DNA of 36,753 nucleotides. Origin: Marivita sp. Its GTDB lineage: Bacteria; Pseudomonadota; Alphaproteobacteria; Rhodobacterales; Rhodobacteraceae. The notes under the pieces were generated by a model, which worked only from the letters and a program-made list of their open reading frames with translations, was not told where the DNA came from and ran no database searches. The DNA is taken from NCBI RefSeq assembly GCF_017643905.1, contig NZ_JAEPMO010000021.1:1-36753 (forward strand). The letters are read 5' to 3'. Both the position numbers and the translations under genes were made by a program. The first letter of the stretch is position 1. Every line of letters starts with the position of its first letter. Shown piece by piece: positions 22,988 to 32,283 of the stretch.

Positions 22988-24274
22988 CTATGCCGTGCCT
23001 GCCTGTTTGGGCGAACGAGCCCCATCCTGAGCGCCAGCCTCGGCTGTCTCGATGGCCCATTCCGAAGCAAACTCCACCGTCACCGGCGACGCGGTGGGCA
23101 TCATGCTCTGATAAGCGTTGGTGTCCTCTGATGACGGCGCGGGGCGCTGTGTCATCCGGTAGAACGCATACCCCGTCAGCGCGAGCAGCACGAAAGCCAG
23201 CAGAATGAAATAGCCCGGCGGTCCCATGATCTGCATCGCATAACCGATGATCACAGGGCCCGCGATGGCCCCGACCCCGTTGACGAACAACAGACCGGCC
23301 GAGGCCGCGGCCATGTCCTCATGTTCAAGAAAGTCGTTGGTGTAGGCGATGAGCAGCGAATACAGCGGGTTCGACAGTCCGCCGATCAGGAACGCGGCGG
23401 CGACAAGGACATAGAAATTGCCGCCAAAGAACATCCCCATGAGCGATGCCAAGCCCGCGATCAGCGCCGAAAGCGCGATCAAAACGCGCCGGTCGAACCG
23501 GTCCGACAGCCAGCCCACCGGGTATTGGAAGATCAGCGCACCAACATAGAACGCTGCGGTAAAAATGGGGATCTGCCCGATGCTCAGCCCCGCCCCGGTC
23601 GCGTACACCGCTGCCATCCCGAACTGGGCCGCAAAGACGCTGCCCATCAAGAACATGCCGACACAACCCAAGGGCGACGTTCTGTAAAGCTCCACCAGCG
23701 TCATCCGCTTTGTGCTTTCGAATGCCGGTGTGGGCGAGATCGACAGAAGGATCGGCGCAAAAGCAATGGAAACCAGAACCGACGGGATCACGAACAGCAG
23801 ATACCCCGACGGGTCAGGCACCACGAGCAAGCCTTGCGCGATGATGATGCCCAGCATCTGCACGATCATGTAAGCCGACAGCGCCTGTCCGCGAGTTTCG
23901 TTGGTTGACGCATTGTTCAGCCAGCTTTCCGCCGTGACGTAGACACCGCAGAAACAAAACCCGATCACCACGCGACCGATGATCCACGCGATGGGATCCT
24001 GAATGGTCGGGAAAAGCAGCAATGCCGCGGACACGAACGACCCAAGCGCCGCGAAGACCCGCACATGTCCCACCCGTCGGATCATGTCCGGCGTCACCCG
24101 AGACGCCAGCAGGAAACCCGCAAAATAGGCCGACATCACAAGGGACATCTCGACCGAGGAAAACCCGAGCGTCGAGCCGCGTACACCCAGAAGAGAGCCC
24201 TGCAAACCATTGCCCAGCATCAGCAAAAGCATGCCCAACAGCAGCGGCCACGATGTTCGGATCACACTCAACAC
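22988..24274 (-). CDS. MFS transporter (YcaD-like)
   Basis: A major-facilitator carrier of about 428 residues with twelve hydrophobic segments. LLGMLLLMLGNGLQGSLLGVRG, YFAGFLLASRVTPDMIRRVGHVRVFAALG and WLSDRFDRRVLI are typical of the YcaD-like branch; the substrate is unknown. A disordered tail of about 45 residues follows the last helix. Start: an AAGGGA stands seven bases before a GTG at 24274, which gives the usual short N-terminus; the ATG at 24298 is in frame eight codons earlier but has no ribosome site. Divergent from the TPP enzyme gene across a 346-base gap. Confidence 0.85.
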   Translation of the reverse strand: MLSVIRTSWPLLLGMLLLMLGNGLQGSLLGVRGSTLGFSSVEMSLVMSAYFAGFLLASRVTPDMIRRVGHVRVFAALGSFVSAALLLFPTIQDPIAWIIGRVVIGFCFCGVYVTAESWLNNASTNETRGQALSAYMIVQMLGIIIAQGLLVVPDPSGYLLFVIPSVLVSIAFAPILLSISPTPAFESTKRMTLVELYRTSPLGCVGMFLMGSVFAAQFGMAAVYATGAGLSIGQIPIFTAAFYVGALIFQYPVGWLSDRFDRRVLIALSALIAGLASLMGMFFGGNFYVLVAAAFLIGGLSNPLYSLLIAYTNDFLEHEDMAAASAGLLFVNGVGAIAGPVIIGYAMQIMGPPGYFILLAFVLLALTGYAFYRMTQRPAPSSEDTNAYQSMMPTASPVTVEFASEWAIETAEAGAQDGARSPKQAGTA

Positions 24275-24620
24275 TTGATGTCCCTTCGGGCTCGGCATTT
24301 CTGACGCAAAGGCGTCGGATCATTTCAGCGCAGGCCACCTGCCTCGTCGCACACAACATCTCAGACCTACGTGCGCATTGCGACCGCTGCAATGACAGGG
24401 GCGACTTTTTTGAGACCGGGTACGAACACGGGCATTTCTGCCCTGCGCCAAAATGCGAGGTCCGCGCCTGTAAGTCTCTGTTTTTTGTCGCGCGCGATCT
24501 GTCGCGTTTGCAACCCCTTCCCGACCCCAAAAACTTAATTTCATTGTCAGGCCGCCATTCCAAGGGCAGGCTTGATGCATTGCGATCCGCAAACTCATAA
24601 ATGGCGAACGAGATATCCCG
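24275..24620. other. Intergenic region between MFS and TPP-enzyme genes
   Basis: Contains a small GACGC/GCGTC dyad (24303-24316) and a GGGC/GCCC dyad (near 24432-24445), a T6 run around 24410, and AT-rich stretches near 24535-24545, but no gene with a ribosome site and no structure I recognise. It should contain the divergent promoters of the two flanking genes; I could not find boxes worth marking. Confidence 0.3.
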
Positions 24621-26282
24621 ATGACAAAAATGATGACAGGCGGCGCGGCGATTGTGGACGCGATCTTGCAGCACGGCGTGGATACGGTTTTTGCCCTGCC
24701 CGGCGTGCAGACCTATCCCCTCATGGACGCGCTCAAGAAGGCCGAACCCTCGATCAACGTCATCGGTCCCCGTCACGAACAGACGGCAGCCTATATGGCG
24801 ATGGGGTATGCGCGGGCAACGGGCAAACCCGGCGTGTTCTCCGTGGTGCCCGGACCGGGGGTGCTCAACACAGGGGCGGCTCTGTGCACGGCGGTCGCTG
24901 TAAATGCGCCTGTCCTGCTGCTCACCGGGCAAGTGCCCTCTGCTTTTCTGGGACGCGGGCGCGGACATCTGCACGAGATCCCCGATCAGCGCGCAACGCT
25001 TGCGTCGTTCATCAAATGGGCCGAGCGCATTCCGAATGCGACCGCAGCACCCCGCCTTGTCGCGGAGGCATTCCACAAAATGACCAGCGGGCGCCCCGGC
25101 CCCGTCGCACTGGAGATGTGCTGGGACACGATGGCCCAGCCTGCTCCCGTTGCCGACACCAGTCCTGCAAGGCCCGCCCTAGAGACGCCGCCCAACCCCA
25201 CCGCCATCGCCGACGCGGTTGCGCTGCTCAAAGGGGCGAAATGCCCGATGATCATGCTGGGATCCGGCGCACAACATGCCGGAGCCGAGGTGCTGGCCCT
25301 TGCAGAGCGCTTGAATGCCCCGGTCACAGCCTTTCGCGGCGGGCGCGGCATTGTCCCCGCCGATCACCCGCTCTGGGTCAATTCCGTCGAAGCCTATGAG
25401 CTGTGGGGCGACACCGATGTGCTGATTGGGATCGGATCGCGGTGTGAAATGCAGGCGATGCGGTGGCGCGGGATGATGGATGCCTCCGACCGGATCACCG
25501 CAGGGCGCAAGTTGATCCGCATCGACATAGAGCCCGAAGAAATGCAGCGGCTGAAGCCCGATGTGGGCGTTGTGTGCGACGCAGCCATTGGTGCTGCGGC
25601 CATCACGGACGGCCTCGCGGCAGACGGCACCACAAAAGCGGAAAACCCACAGCGGATTGCGGACGCTCGCGCACGGGCCAAAAACCTGATCAACACCATC
25701 CAGCCGCAGGTGTCGTATCTTGACGTCATCCGAAGGGTGCTGCCGCGCGATGGCATCTTGGTGAAGGATATGTGCCAGGCAGGCTATGCTTCGTATTTCG
25801 CATGGCCGGTCTATGCGCCGCGCACGTACATCACCTCGGGCTATCAGGGGAACCTTGGCTTCGCCTATCCGACAGCCCTTGGCGCCAAGGTCGGTTGCCC
25901 GGACAAACCCGTGGTCGCCATTCTGGGCGATGGCGGTTTCATGTTTGCGGCGTCCGAACTCTCCACCGCCGCGCAACATGGCATCGGCGTCGTGGCGATT
26001 GTGTTCAACAACGGGTCTTACGGCAATGTGGCCCGCGATCAGATCACGAATTTCGAGGGCCGCACCGTCGCAAGCGATCTACCCGGAGTGGATTACGTGA
26101 AATTGGCCGAAGCCCATGGCGTGGCCGCGCATCGAGTGGCGTCGCCATCCGAGTTGGAGCCGGTCTTGGCCAAGGCTATCGCCGACGGCGGGCCCGCACT
26201 CATCGAAGTGCAGGTCGATCTGGCGGAAGAGACAAGCCCCTGGCCGCTCATCCTGCGCGCCGATCTTCCCTACGCGCCGTAA
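24621..26282 (+). CDS. Thiamine-diphosphate-dependent acetolactate-synthase-like enzyme
   Basis: A 553-residue TPP enzyme of the acetolactate synthase/benzoylformate decarboxylase superfamily, in order: pyrimidine domain (1-170) with catalytic Glu53 in GPRHEQTAAYMAMG, a central domain (about 185-320), and a PP domain (about 365-553) with the Mg-TPP motif from Asp437 (LGDGGF) to Asn464 (NNGSYGN). It differs from biosynthetic IlvB: no regulatory subunit gene is near, and there is no FAD-synthase context. It may decarboxylate or ligate a 2-keto acid; the substrate is unknown. The ATG at 24621 has GAGAT eight bases upstream. Convergent with queA, 12 bases apart. Confidence 0.85.
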   Translation: MTKMMTGGAAIVDAILQHGVDTVFALPGVQTYPLMDALKKAEPSINVIGPRHEQTAAYMAMGYARATGKPGVFSVVPGPGVLNTGAALCTAVAVNAPVLLLTGQVPSAFLGRGRGHLHEIPDQRATLASFIKWAERIPNATAAPRLVAEAFHKMTSGRPGPVALEMCWDTMAQPAPVADTSPARPALETPPNPTAIADAVALLKGAKCPMIMLGSGAQHAGAEVLALAERLNAPVTAFRGGRGIVPADHPLWVNSVEAYELWGDTDVLIGIGSRCEMQAMRWRGMMDASDRITAGRKLIRIDIEPEEMQRLKPDVGVVCDAAIGAAAITDGLAADGTTKAENPQRIADARARAKNLINTIQPQVSYLDVIRRVLPRDGILVKDMCQAGYASYFAWPVYAPRTYITSGYQGNLGFAYPTALGAKVGCPDKPVVAILGDGGFMFAASELSTAAQHGIGVVAIVFNNGSYGNVARDQITNFEGRTVASDLPGVDYVKLAEAHGVAAHRVASPSELEPVLAKAIADGGPALIEVQVDLAEETSPWPLILRADLPYAP

Positions 26283-26294
26283 TCCGGGCGACCA

Positions 26295-27341
26295 TCACGG
26301 GATCAACAGCGAACTGTCGCCATAGGAAAAGAAGCGATAGCGTTCTGCGATGGCATGCGCATAGATCTCGCGCACCCGCTCCTGACCCATCAGCGCCGAG
26401 ACCAGCATCATCAGTGTGGACTTGGGCAGGTGGAAATTGGTCATCAGCCCGTCGATGACCTGAAACTCGAAACCCGGATAAATGAAAATATCCGTATCGC
26501 CTTCCCACGGCTGAATGCTGCCGCCCCGCGCCGCACTTTCGATCAACCGCAGCGCCGTGGTGCCGACCGGAAGCACCCTCCCGCCTGCCGCCTTGGTCGC
26601 GGCGATCTCGGACGCGGCGGTCTCGGACACGCGACCCCATTCCGCGTGCATCTTGTGGGTGGTCACATCCTCGACCTTTACTGGCAGGAAGGTGCCTGCG
26701 CCCACATGCAGGGTGACGAAACTCATGCCCACCCCGCGTGCCTGCAACGCCGACACCAACGCCTCGTCGAAATGCAGTGATGCGGTCGGGGCCGCCACAG
26801 CACCCATATTGCGCGCCCAGATGGTCTGGTAGTCTTCCTTGTCCTTCTCGTCCGCAGGCCGTTTGGCCGCGATATAGGGCGGCAAGGGCATGGCCCCTGC
26901 CTCGGCCAAAGCCGCGTCGAAATCGTCGCCCGTCAGGTTGAACCGCAACAGCCCCTGCCCGTCGCTGCGCCCTTCGAGGCGGGCCGTCAGGTCAGACGAG
27001 AACACCACCTCTTCCCCCTCGCGCAGCTTCTTTAGCGGTTTGACCAGCGCTGACCATGTTCCATCCGCCTGCGGCTCAAGCAGCGTGACCTCGATCTTTG
27101 CCTCTGTCGCACCAGCCTCCCCCACGCGATGCCGCACCCCAAAGAGCCGCGCCGGGATCACCTTGGTGTCGTTCAGCACCAGCCGGTCCGTGGACCGCAG
27201 GATGTCCGGCAACTGGTTCACGATCCGGTCCGCAATCCCCCCCGCCTCGGCATGGAGCAACCGCGCCGACGACCGGGGCGACGCGGGCCGCGTGGCGATC
27301 AGGTCTTCGGGCAGGTGGAAATCGAAATCGCTGAGTTTCAT
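26295..27341 (-). CDS. queA: tRNA S-adenosylmethionine ribosyltransferase-isomerase
   Basis: A 348-residue QueA, which transfers and isomerises the ribosyl group of SAM onto preQ1 in tRNA wobble position 34, giving epoxyqueuosine. [19 protein letters not shown] at the start, [33 protein letters not shown]-like [35 protein letters not shown] and [18 protein letters not shown] are the family blocks. Start at the ATG at 27341, which gives this standard N-terminus; the frame back to 27401 is not used. The ribosome site is weak. Same strand as, and 139 bases downstream of, the 2OG oxygenase gene. No other queuosine gene is nearby. Confidence 0.96.
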   Translation of the reverse strand: MKLSDFDFHLPEDLIATRPASPRSSARLLHAEAGGIADRIVNQLPDILRSTDRLVLNDTKVIPARLFGVRHRVGEAGATEAKIEVTLLEPQADGTWSALVKPLKKLREGEEVVFSSDLTARLEGRSDGQGLLRFNLTGDDFDAALAEAGAMPLPPYIAAKRPADEKDKEDYQTIWARNMGAVAAPTASLHFDEALVSALQARGVGMSFVTLHVGAGTFLPVKVEDVTTHKMHAEWGRVSETAASEIAATKAAGGRVLPVGTTALRLIESAARGGSIQPWEGDTDIFIYPGFEFQVIDGLMTNFHLPKSTLMMLVSALMGQERVREIYAHAIAERYRFFSYGDSSLLIP

Positions 27342-27480
27342 GGGGTCGGTCCGGTGCTGCATCTGTGGCCGCAGCCCATACCGAACTTGCGCGCGCAACA
27401 AAAGCGCGGAGCGCGTTTCGCTCAGAATGACGCAACCGGCAGGAGCGAGCCCAAAGGCCCCGTCCTGACCGTACTCTCCG

Positions 27481-28104
27481 TCAGAGGACCTTCCGCGTCA
27501 GCACGACATTGAACGAGATCGAAACGCGTGGCTCATCTACGAGATTGGGATGGACGAGGTGGTGCAGAAAACTCGGCCAGAGGAACAGCTCGCCGGGCCT
27601 CGGCAGTCGCCTGTACTCGGGGTTGAATTGGCCATCGTCCCTGACCGCATTCATATTGGCTTGCGGACGCGGATCGAAAAAGCTGATCTCGCCCGGATTC
27701 AGGTCGCTCCGGTTGCGAGATGCCCGGGATTGATTTGGGACCTGCACGTAGTAGGTGCCGGAGAGCCAGGAATGCGGGTGGTTGTGAAGGTTGTGATAGT
27801 CCCCGCGTCGGTTGATGTTCGCCCAGCCCTGAATGTCGAACTCCGGACGATAGCTCATGTTCAGCTCGGCGGCGTAGTCAAGAACCGCCTTGTGGCAGCA
27901 TTGGCGCAGCCAGCTGATGGCGGGATGCGATTGGCCGAAGATGTCCTGATCAAGATACCGAACAGTCAGATCCTCGGTCCCGGTATCCTCTGCAAGGAGC
28001 ATCGGGGCCAGCACGGCATTCGCTTGTTCCGCGCCGGGAAGAGTCAGTGTCATCAGGAGAGTCGGCCAGAGACGTTCGAACTGGGGGCGTGCCAAGTCAG
28101 TCAT
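27481..28104 (-). CDS. Putative 2OG-Fe(II) oxygenase, TIGR02466 type
   Basis: A 207-residue protein of the small non-heme oxygenase group called TIGR02466. [30 protein letters not shown] holds the proximal metal ligands, and FLHHLVHPN with the later [11 protein letters not shown] holds the distal His and the 2-oxoglutarate arginine, on a double-stranded beta-helix. The substrate is unknown; the family is common in marine bacteria and phages. I chose the ATG at 28104 because the following [18 protein letters not shown] fits the usual start; one at 28131 is also in frame. No strong ribosome site at either. Between the AsmA-like gene and queA on the same strand. Confidence 0.8.
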   Translation of the reverse strand: MTDLARPQFERLWPTLLMTLTLPGAEQANAVLAPMLLAEDTGTEDLTVRYLDQDIFGQSHPAISWLRQCCHKAVLDYAAELNMSYRPEFDIQGWANINRRGDYHNLHNHPHSWLSGTYYVQVPNQSRASRNRSDLNPGEISFFDPRPQANMNAVRDDGQFNPEYRRLPRPGELFLWPSFLHHLVHPNLVDEPRVSISFNVVLTRKVL

Positions 28105-28281
28105 GTGAAGTGTCCGCAATACCTCGGACATGAAAACGCCATGCCCGGGTTGCCTAAGGCATGACATATTTACGGGGCGGGTTCCATGGCCTTGGTTCGA
28201 GGTGCAGCCCACATTGAAGAAGGGGCGCCTCTTTGGTCCGCATTTCCGACCGTGGCATGACGTGAGAGACACGTCAGCCCC

Positions 28282-31200
28282 CTACTCCCCCACCACCGGC
28301 GGGGGCCGCCTGAAAATCTCGCGGAACATTCCCGGTGTCAGGGCCGAGAGCGGGTTCACACCGACATTCGGCTGATTGGCGGGGCCGGTCAGGTTGAAGT
28401 TGAACCCGATCAGCCCCTCGCCCTTGCGGGTAAAGATGCTGCCGATGCCGTTTAGGAAAAAGATCGGCGACAGCACACCCTGAAAATCCAGTGTGCCTGC
28501 ACCAAGGTTATATGTCCCGTCCATCGAGATCCCCATGGACGGACCGGTGGCACTCGACCGTGTCAGCACCAATTGGTCGGGTGTCAGCCGGAACCGCGCC
28601 TCCACTTCCGTGAACAGAATGCCCGGTCCCTCCAACTGGTCCAAGAGACCCACGATGCTGATCGCATCCAGCAGCGACGCGATCCCCGGTGCCTCGCGCA
28701 GCCGCGTGTTCACCACATCCAAGGCACCGTCATAACTGCCCGGTTGCCCTGCCACCGGGGCCAGCGCGAGCGTCATGTCGCCCCCGGCCACAGTCTTGAG
28801 GATGCCCGCCTCGCGGATCACCCGACCCGCATCATTCGACCGGATGCGGAACGCGGTGGCACCGGCCTGCGGCAAGGCCTCTCCGGCGATCGGGGCAGCA
28901 CCGTTGACATTTGCGGTGAAGCTGCCGGTCAGCCCGGCTCCGGATTGCAGGTCACCACGGAAATCGGTCAGGCGAATGCTGTTGGACACCTGCAACTGGT
29001 CCAGCGCCAAGGTCAAAGGCACACGCCCGCCACCGCCCCCTCCGCCACGACTTTGACCAAAGGGCGCGCTGCGCAGGTCGACCGTACCGCCATTGATCCG
29101 CACGGCAGGCACCACGCCCGCGCCGCGCCCGGTCAGGGTGATCGGCGCATCCAGCCAGCCTCCGGCGCGCACGCGGGTCAGGTCAATGGTGTCGAGCGAT
29201 CCGTCCGTATTCAGCGTGATCGCGCCCCGCGCCTCCAGCCCCGGACCTTCCAGCACCAACCGGTCGATGTGCGCGGGTTGGGCCAGCACCCCACCCACCT
29301 CCAACGTGCCCGCCGTTTCGCGCGGCAGGCTCCATCCCAAGGGCGGCAGCGACAGCCCGATGCCCGCCAGACGTGAGGTCAGCGAAAACTCCGGCGGCGC
29401 GCCCCGGCGCAGCTCGACCGTCAGGTCGGCCGGACCAGATCCATTGACCGTACCCTCGGGCAGCGCCACGCCGAACGACCGCGCCGCCTCGGCCGACAGC
29501 GTGACGGTTCCCGCAACCGTGCTGCCTGTCTGCGGTTGTCCCGGTTCAGGGACCGGCAAGGTCCAAGAGCCTTCGAAGGGCACACCGGACAGCGCCGCCT
29601 GCCCGGACACCTGCAACCGGTCGTTTGTCACCGAGACGTCGAGCGTCCGCGCGGTCAGGGAGCGGTTCGGAATGACCTGATCACTGGCGACCTGCGTGGC
29701 CCGCCCCCGCATGTCCAATGTCATATCAGGCAGGCGAACCCCCTGTTTCAGAGGCAGGTTCAGCGTTCCGTCAAACGTCACCCGTCCAGCCAACAAGTCC
29801 ACGGAGCGGCCCGCCCGCTGCATGATCTGAAGCGGCGGGCTGTCGAGATACGACAAGAGCGCCTCGATCTCGCCTTCTCCGGCAAGAGTGATCTGACCTT
29901 CTGCCGGGCGCTGCCTTGTGTCGGGAATGACAAAACTGCTGCCACCCAAAGTGATCGCGCCCCCCTGCGGCGGCGTGATCGTGCCCTTGGTCAACCGCAC
30001 GGCAAATCGGTCATCGTTCAACGTCAGCGTTCCGGCACCCTGACTGACCACCGGCAGGGTGCGCGTGTACCGCACCTGTGCCTGATCGAAGGCCGCGTTG
30101 AGATAGACCACCGGTCGGGGGCCGTCCTGCGAGCGCAGCGCGAATTGGCCACGCCGGATCACGCCGCCCTGGATATTGTCCACCACCCAATTGCGGGTGC
30201 GCGGGGCCAAAGCCACCGGCCAGAGGTGCAAGAGCGAGTCTGGGGTCAGCGCGCCAAACGTGCCGTCGAGCGCATAGTCCCACACATTGTCCGACGTCCG
30301 CAGCTTGCCTGTCATGCGCAGCGGCACCTGCGGATCGTCGATCCAGACGCGCCCCAGATCCAGCTCGAACGGATCAAGACGTAGCCGGAAGTCCAGTTCG
30401 GCGTGGTCCACGGACAGAGGAATATCGAACAACGCATCAGGTGCGGCTTCCAACCGGCTGAACCGCACCTGCCCCAACATCTGTGACGGGATGCCGTCGC
30501 GCAGATCCGCCAGCGTCGCGCGACCCTCGGCCACCGCGCGCACCAGATTGCTGTCCACTGATAGTTCGGAAAAGCTGATCTGCGACCGGTCGGGATCGAA
30601 CGAGAAATAACTCCGCGCCGAATTGAACGGGATCGGCGGTGTGTCCGGGGTCGGTTGCACGACGCCCGCATCAATCTGCAAGGTTGCATTCAACACCCCC
30701 AGCGACCCGTCTTCACGCATCGCGGCCCGCAAAGAGCCCGAGATCGGCGCCCGAAGTGCCCCAAGCCAAGCCAGCGCCGGGCCTTGGGTGGCGATGTCCT
30801 GCGACGGCATGTCGTTCAGCGACACACCAAAGGAGACCTCGGTTTCGCCGATGGTCGAGGACGCATCCAACTGCAACCGCGTCGCGGTGGCCCCGCCACC
30901 CAGCAGCGCGAAATCCCCCGACAGTCGAAGCTGGTCGTTCTGCCGTTCCAGCCGCAACCGCCCGCCATCGACGGTCCAGCCGCGTCGCGCCCGCGCGTCC
31001 TCGAAGCGCAGGGTCAGCGCGTTCGCTTCCACGCTCTGCAGCCGCGACAGCCGCTCGTCCATCAGCAGGCGGTCAATCTGCGCCACCAGCGTGGGCACAT
31101 CCGGCGCGGAGCCGTTCATCGCAAAGGCATCCCCAAGCGCAAGGCCCAGCCGCCCATCGCGCCGCCGCGTGAGCGTGACAAACGCCCCGCTTACGCTCAG

Positions 31201-31587
31201 ATCGCGCAGGACCACCTTGCGGCGGACCAGATCGTAGGCCGCCAGACCGATCTCGATATCCGAAAGGACCGCCACCGGCGTACCCGCAGCGGTCTGCACA
31301 TCCACATCCAGCAGAATGACCCGCGTGCGCCCGTCCCGTTCCAGCCGCAGCTGCACGTCGCCAAAGAGCACCTGAAAGCCCGGCAAGGACGCCGCCAGTC
31401 TTTCTTCCACCGTGTCGCGCACCCAGTCCGGTGCCGACAAGCTGCGCCCGACCAACGCCCAGCCCGCCCCCAGCACCACCAGCACCAGCGCCAGAAGCAC
31501 GCCAAGCGCCCAACGCGCGCGTCCCTTGCGGGACGGCGACACCTGCGGTTCAGAGGGCTGTTCCGGCTCCGTCACTGGAAGCGGCAT
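28282..31587 (-). CDS. AsmA-like / YhdP-type bridge-like lipid transport protein
   Basis: An 1101-residue protein with one N-terminal membrane segment (about residues 25-48, WALGVLLALVLVVLGAGWALVG) and a very long periplasmic part of repeated beta-strand blocks. The C-terminal AsmA-2-like region (VNTRLREAPGIASLLDAISIVGLLDQLEGPGILFTEVEARFRLTPDQLVL, then LGAGTLDFQGVLSPIFFLNGIGSIF) is typical of YhdP/TamB/AsmA proteins that carry lipids between the two membranes. Near residue 850 is a run of eight glycines. The ATG at 31587 has AAAAGG directly before it, so the start is uncertain. Divergent from the peroxiredoxin gene, 70 bases away. A role in outer-membrane lipid supply is inferred from the family. 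Confidence 0.9.
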   Translation of the reverse strand: MPLPVTEPEQPSEPQVSPSRKGRARWALGVLLALVLVVLGAGWALVGRSLSAPDWVRDTVEERLAASLPGFQVLFGDVQLRLERDGRTRVILLDVDVQTAAGTPVAVLSDIEIGLAAYDLVRRKVVLRDLSVSGAFVTLTRRRDGRLGLALGDAFAMNGSAPDVPTLVAQIDRLLMDERLSRLQSVEANALTLRFEDARARRGWTVDGGRLRLERQNDQLRLSGDFALLGGGATATRLQLDASSTIGETEVSFGVSLNDMPSQDIATQGPALAWLGALRAPISGSLRAAMREDGSLGVLNATLQIDAGVVQPTPDTPPIPFNSARSYFSFDPDRSQISFSELSVDSNLVRAVAEGRATLADLRDGIPSQMLGQVRFSRLEAAPDALFDIPLSVDHAELDFRLRLDPFELDLGRVWIDDPQVPLRMTGKLRTSDNVWDYALDGTFGALTPDSLLHLWPVALAPRTRNWVVDNIQGGVIRRGQFALRSQDGPRPVVYLNAAFDQAQVRYTRTLPVVSQGAGTLTLNDDRFAVRLTKGTITPPQGGAITLGGSSFVIPDTRQRPAEGQITLAGEGEIEALLSYLDSPPLQIMQRAGRSVDLLAGRVTFDGTLNLPLKQGVRLPDMTLDMRGRATQVASDQVIPNRSLTARTLDVSVTNDRLQVSGQAALSGVPFEGSWTLPVPEPGQPQTGSTVAGTVTLSAEAARSFGVALPEGTVNGSGPADLTVELRRGAPPEFSLTSRLAGIGLSLPPLGWSLPRETAGTLEVGGVLAQPAHIDRLVLEGPGLEARGAITLNTDGSLDTIDLTRVRAGGWLDAPITLTGRGAGVVPAVRINGGTVDLRSAPFGQSRGGGGGGGRVPLTLALDQLQVSNSIRLTDFRGDLQSGAGLTGSFTANVNGAAPIAGEALPQAGATAFRIRSNDAGRVIREAGILKTVAGGDMTLALAPVAGQPGSYDGALDVVNTRLREAPGIASLLDAISIVGLLDQLEGPGILFTEVEARFRLTPDQLVLTRSSATGPSMGISMDGTYNLGAGTLDFQGVLSPIFFLNGIGSIFTRKGEGLIGFNFNLTGPANQPNVGVNPLSALTPGMFREIFRRPPPVVGE

Positions 31588-31657
31588 CCTTTTGCGTTAT
31601 TCTCTGGTCAGCCGGGAACAGTCCCGACCCGTTTTCATCTTTCTAAAGGATAGCGCC

Positions 31658-32125
31658 ATGAGCGATACACTGGAATTGGCTCCTGACTTCACCTTGCCGG
31701 TCCAAGGCGGCGATCACAGCGAGATTTCGCTGTCCGGCCTACGCGGCATTCCGTTCGTGCTGTTTTTCTATCCGCGCGATGACACGTCCGGATGCACCAA
31801 GGAGAACGAAGCGTTCACTGCGTTGGAAGGGGAATTTGCCCAGATTGGCGTCAAGGTCTTCGGAATCTCGAAGGATAGCCTCGAAAGCCATGAGAAATTC
31901 ATGGCCAAGAAAAAGCTGACCGTGCCACTGATTTCGGACGAGCATGGCACCGCGTCCGAGGATTTCGGCGTTTGGCAGGAAAAATCCATGTACGGCAAGA
32001 AGTTCATGGGGATCGAACGGTCGACCTTCCTGATCGACGCCGAGGGGCGGATCGCGAAAGCGTGGCGCAAGGTCAAGGTGCCGGGCCATGCCGAAGAGGT
32101 GTTTGAGGCGGCAAAGGCGCTTTGA
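31658..32125 (+). CDS. bcp: Peroxiredoxin, BCP/PrxQ type, one-Cys form
   Basis: A 155-residue thiol peroxidase of the AhpC/TSA fold that reduces hydrogen and organic peroxides. The active-site motif PRDDTSGC places peroxidatic Cys46 after Pro and Thr in the PxxxTxxC pattern. The classic resolving Cys five residues later (position 51) is Glu here, so the protein has no partner Cys at the usual place and no other Cys at all; it must use an external thiol. AAGGA eight bases before the ATG at 31658 gives the start. A hairpin straddles the stop codon. Divergent from the AsmA-like gene. Confidence 0.92.
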   Translation: MSDTLELAPDFTLPVQGGDHSEISLSGLRGIPFVLFFYPRDDTSGCTKENEAFTALEGEFAQIGVKVFGISKDSLESHEKFMAKKKLTVPLISDEHGTASEDFGVWQEKSMYGKKFMGIERSTFLIDAEGRIAKAWRKVKVPGHAEEVFEAAKAL

Positions 32126-32202
32126 CGCCTTTTGGATCGGATCGGGCCATGCCCGATCCGACCGGAGCGCGCCTGCGGCGCGCATGAGGGCTCTGCCCTC
32201 AT
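32113..32202. repeat. Array of four consecutive hairpins after the peroxiredoxin gene
   Basis: In 90 bases: AAAGGCG/CGCCTTT (32113-32119, 32126-32132) across the stop codon, with a following T; an 11-bp perfect stem TCGGATCGGGC with loop CAT (32137-32161); GCGCGCC/GGCGCGC with loop TGC (32167-32183); ATGAGGGC/GCCCTCAT with loop TCT (32184-32202). ACTCCCGAAGTATTTTCC follows. The first can work as the terminator. The others look like REP-type elements; a motif like the last hairpin with the sequence after it is frequent in Rhodobacterales intergenic DNA. Confidence 0.75.
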
Positions 32203-32283
32203 ACTCCCGAAGTATTTTCCAACCGAAGAAGATCAGAGGTTGACCTTGCAGTCCGGCACACGCTGCGCGATGAGCAGGACATG

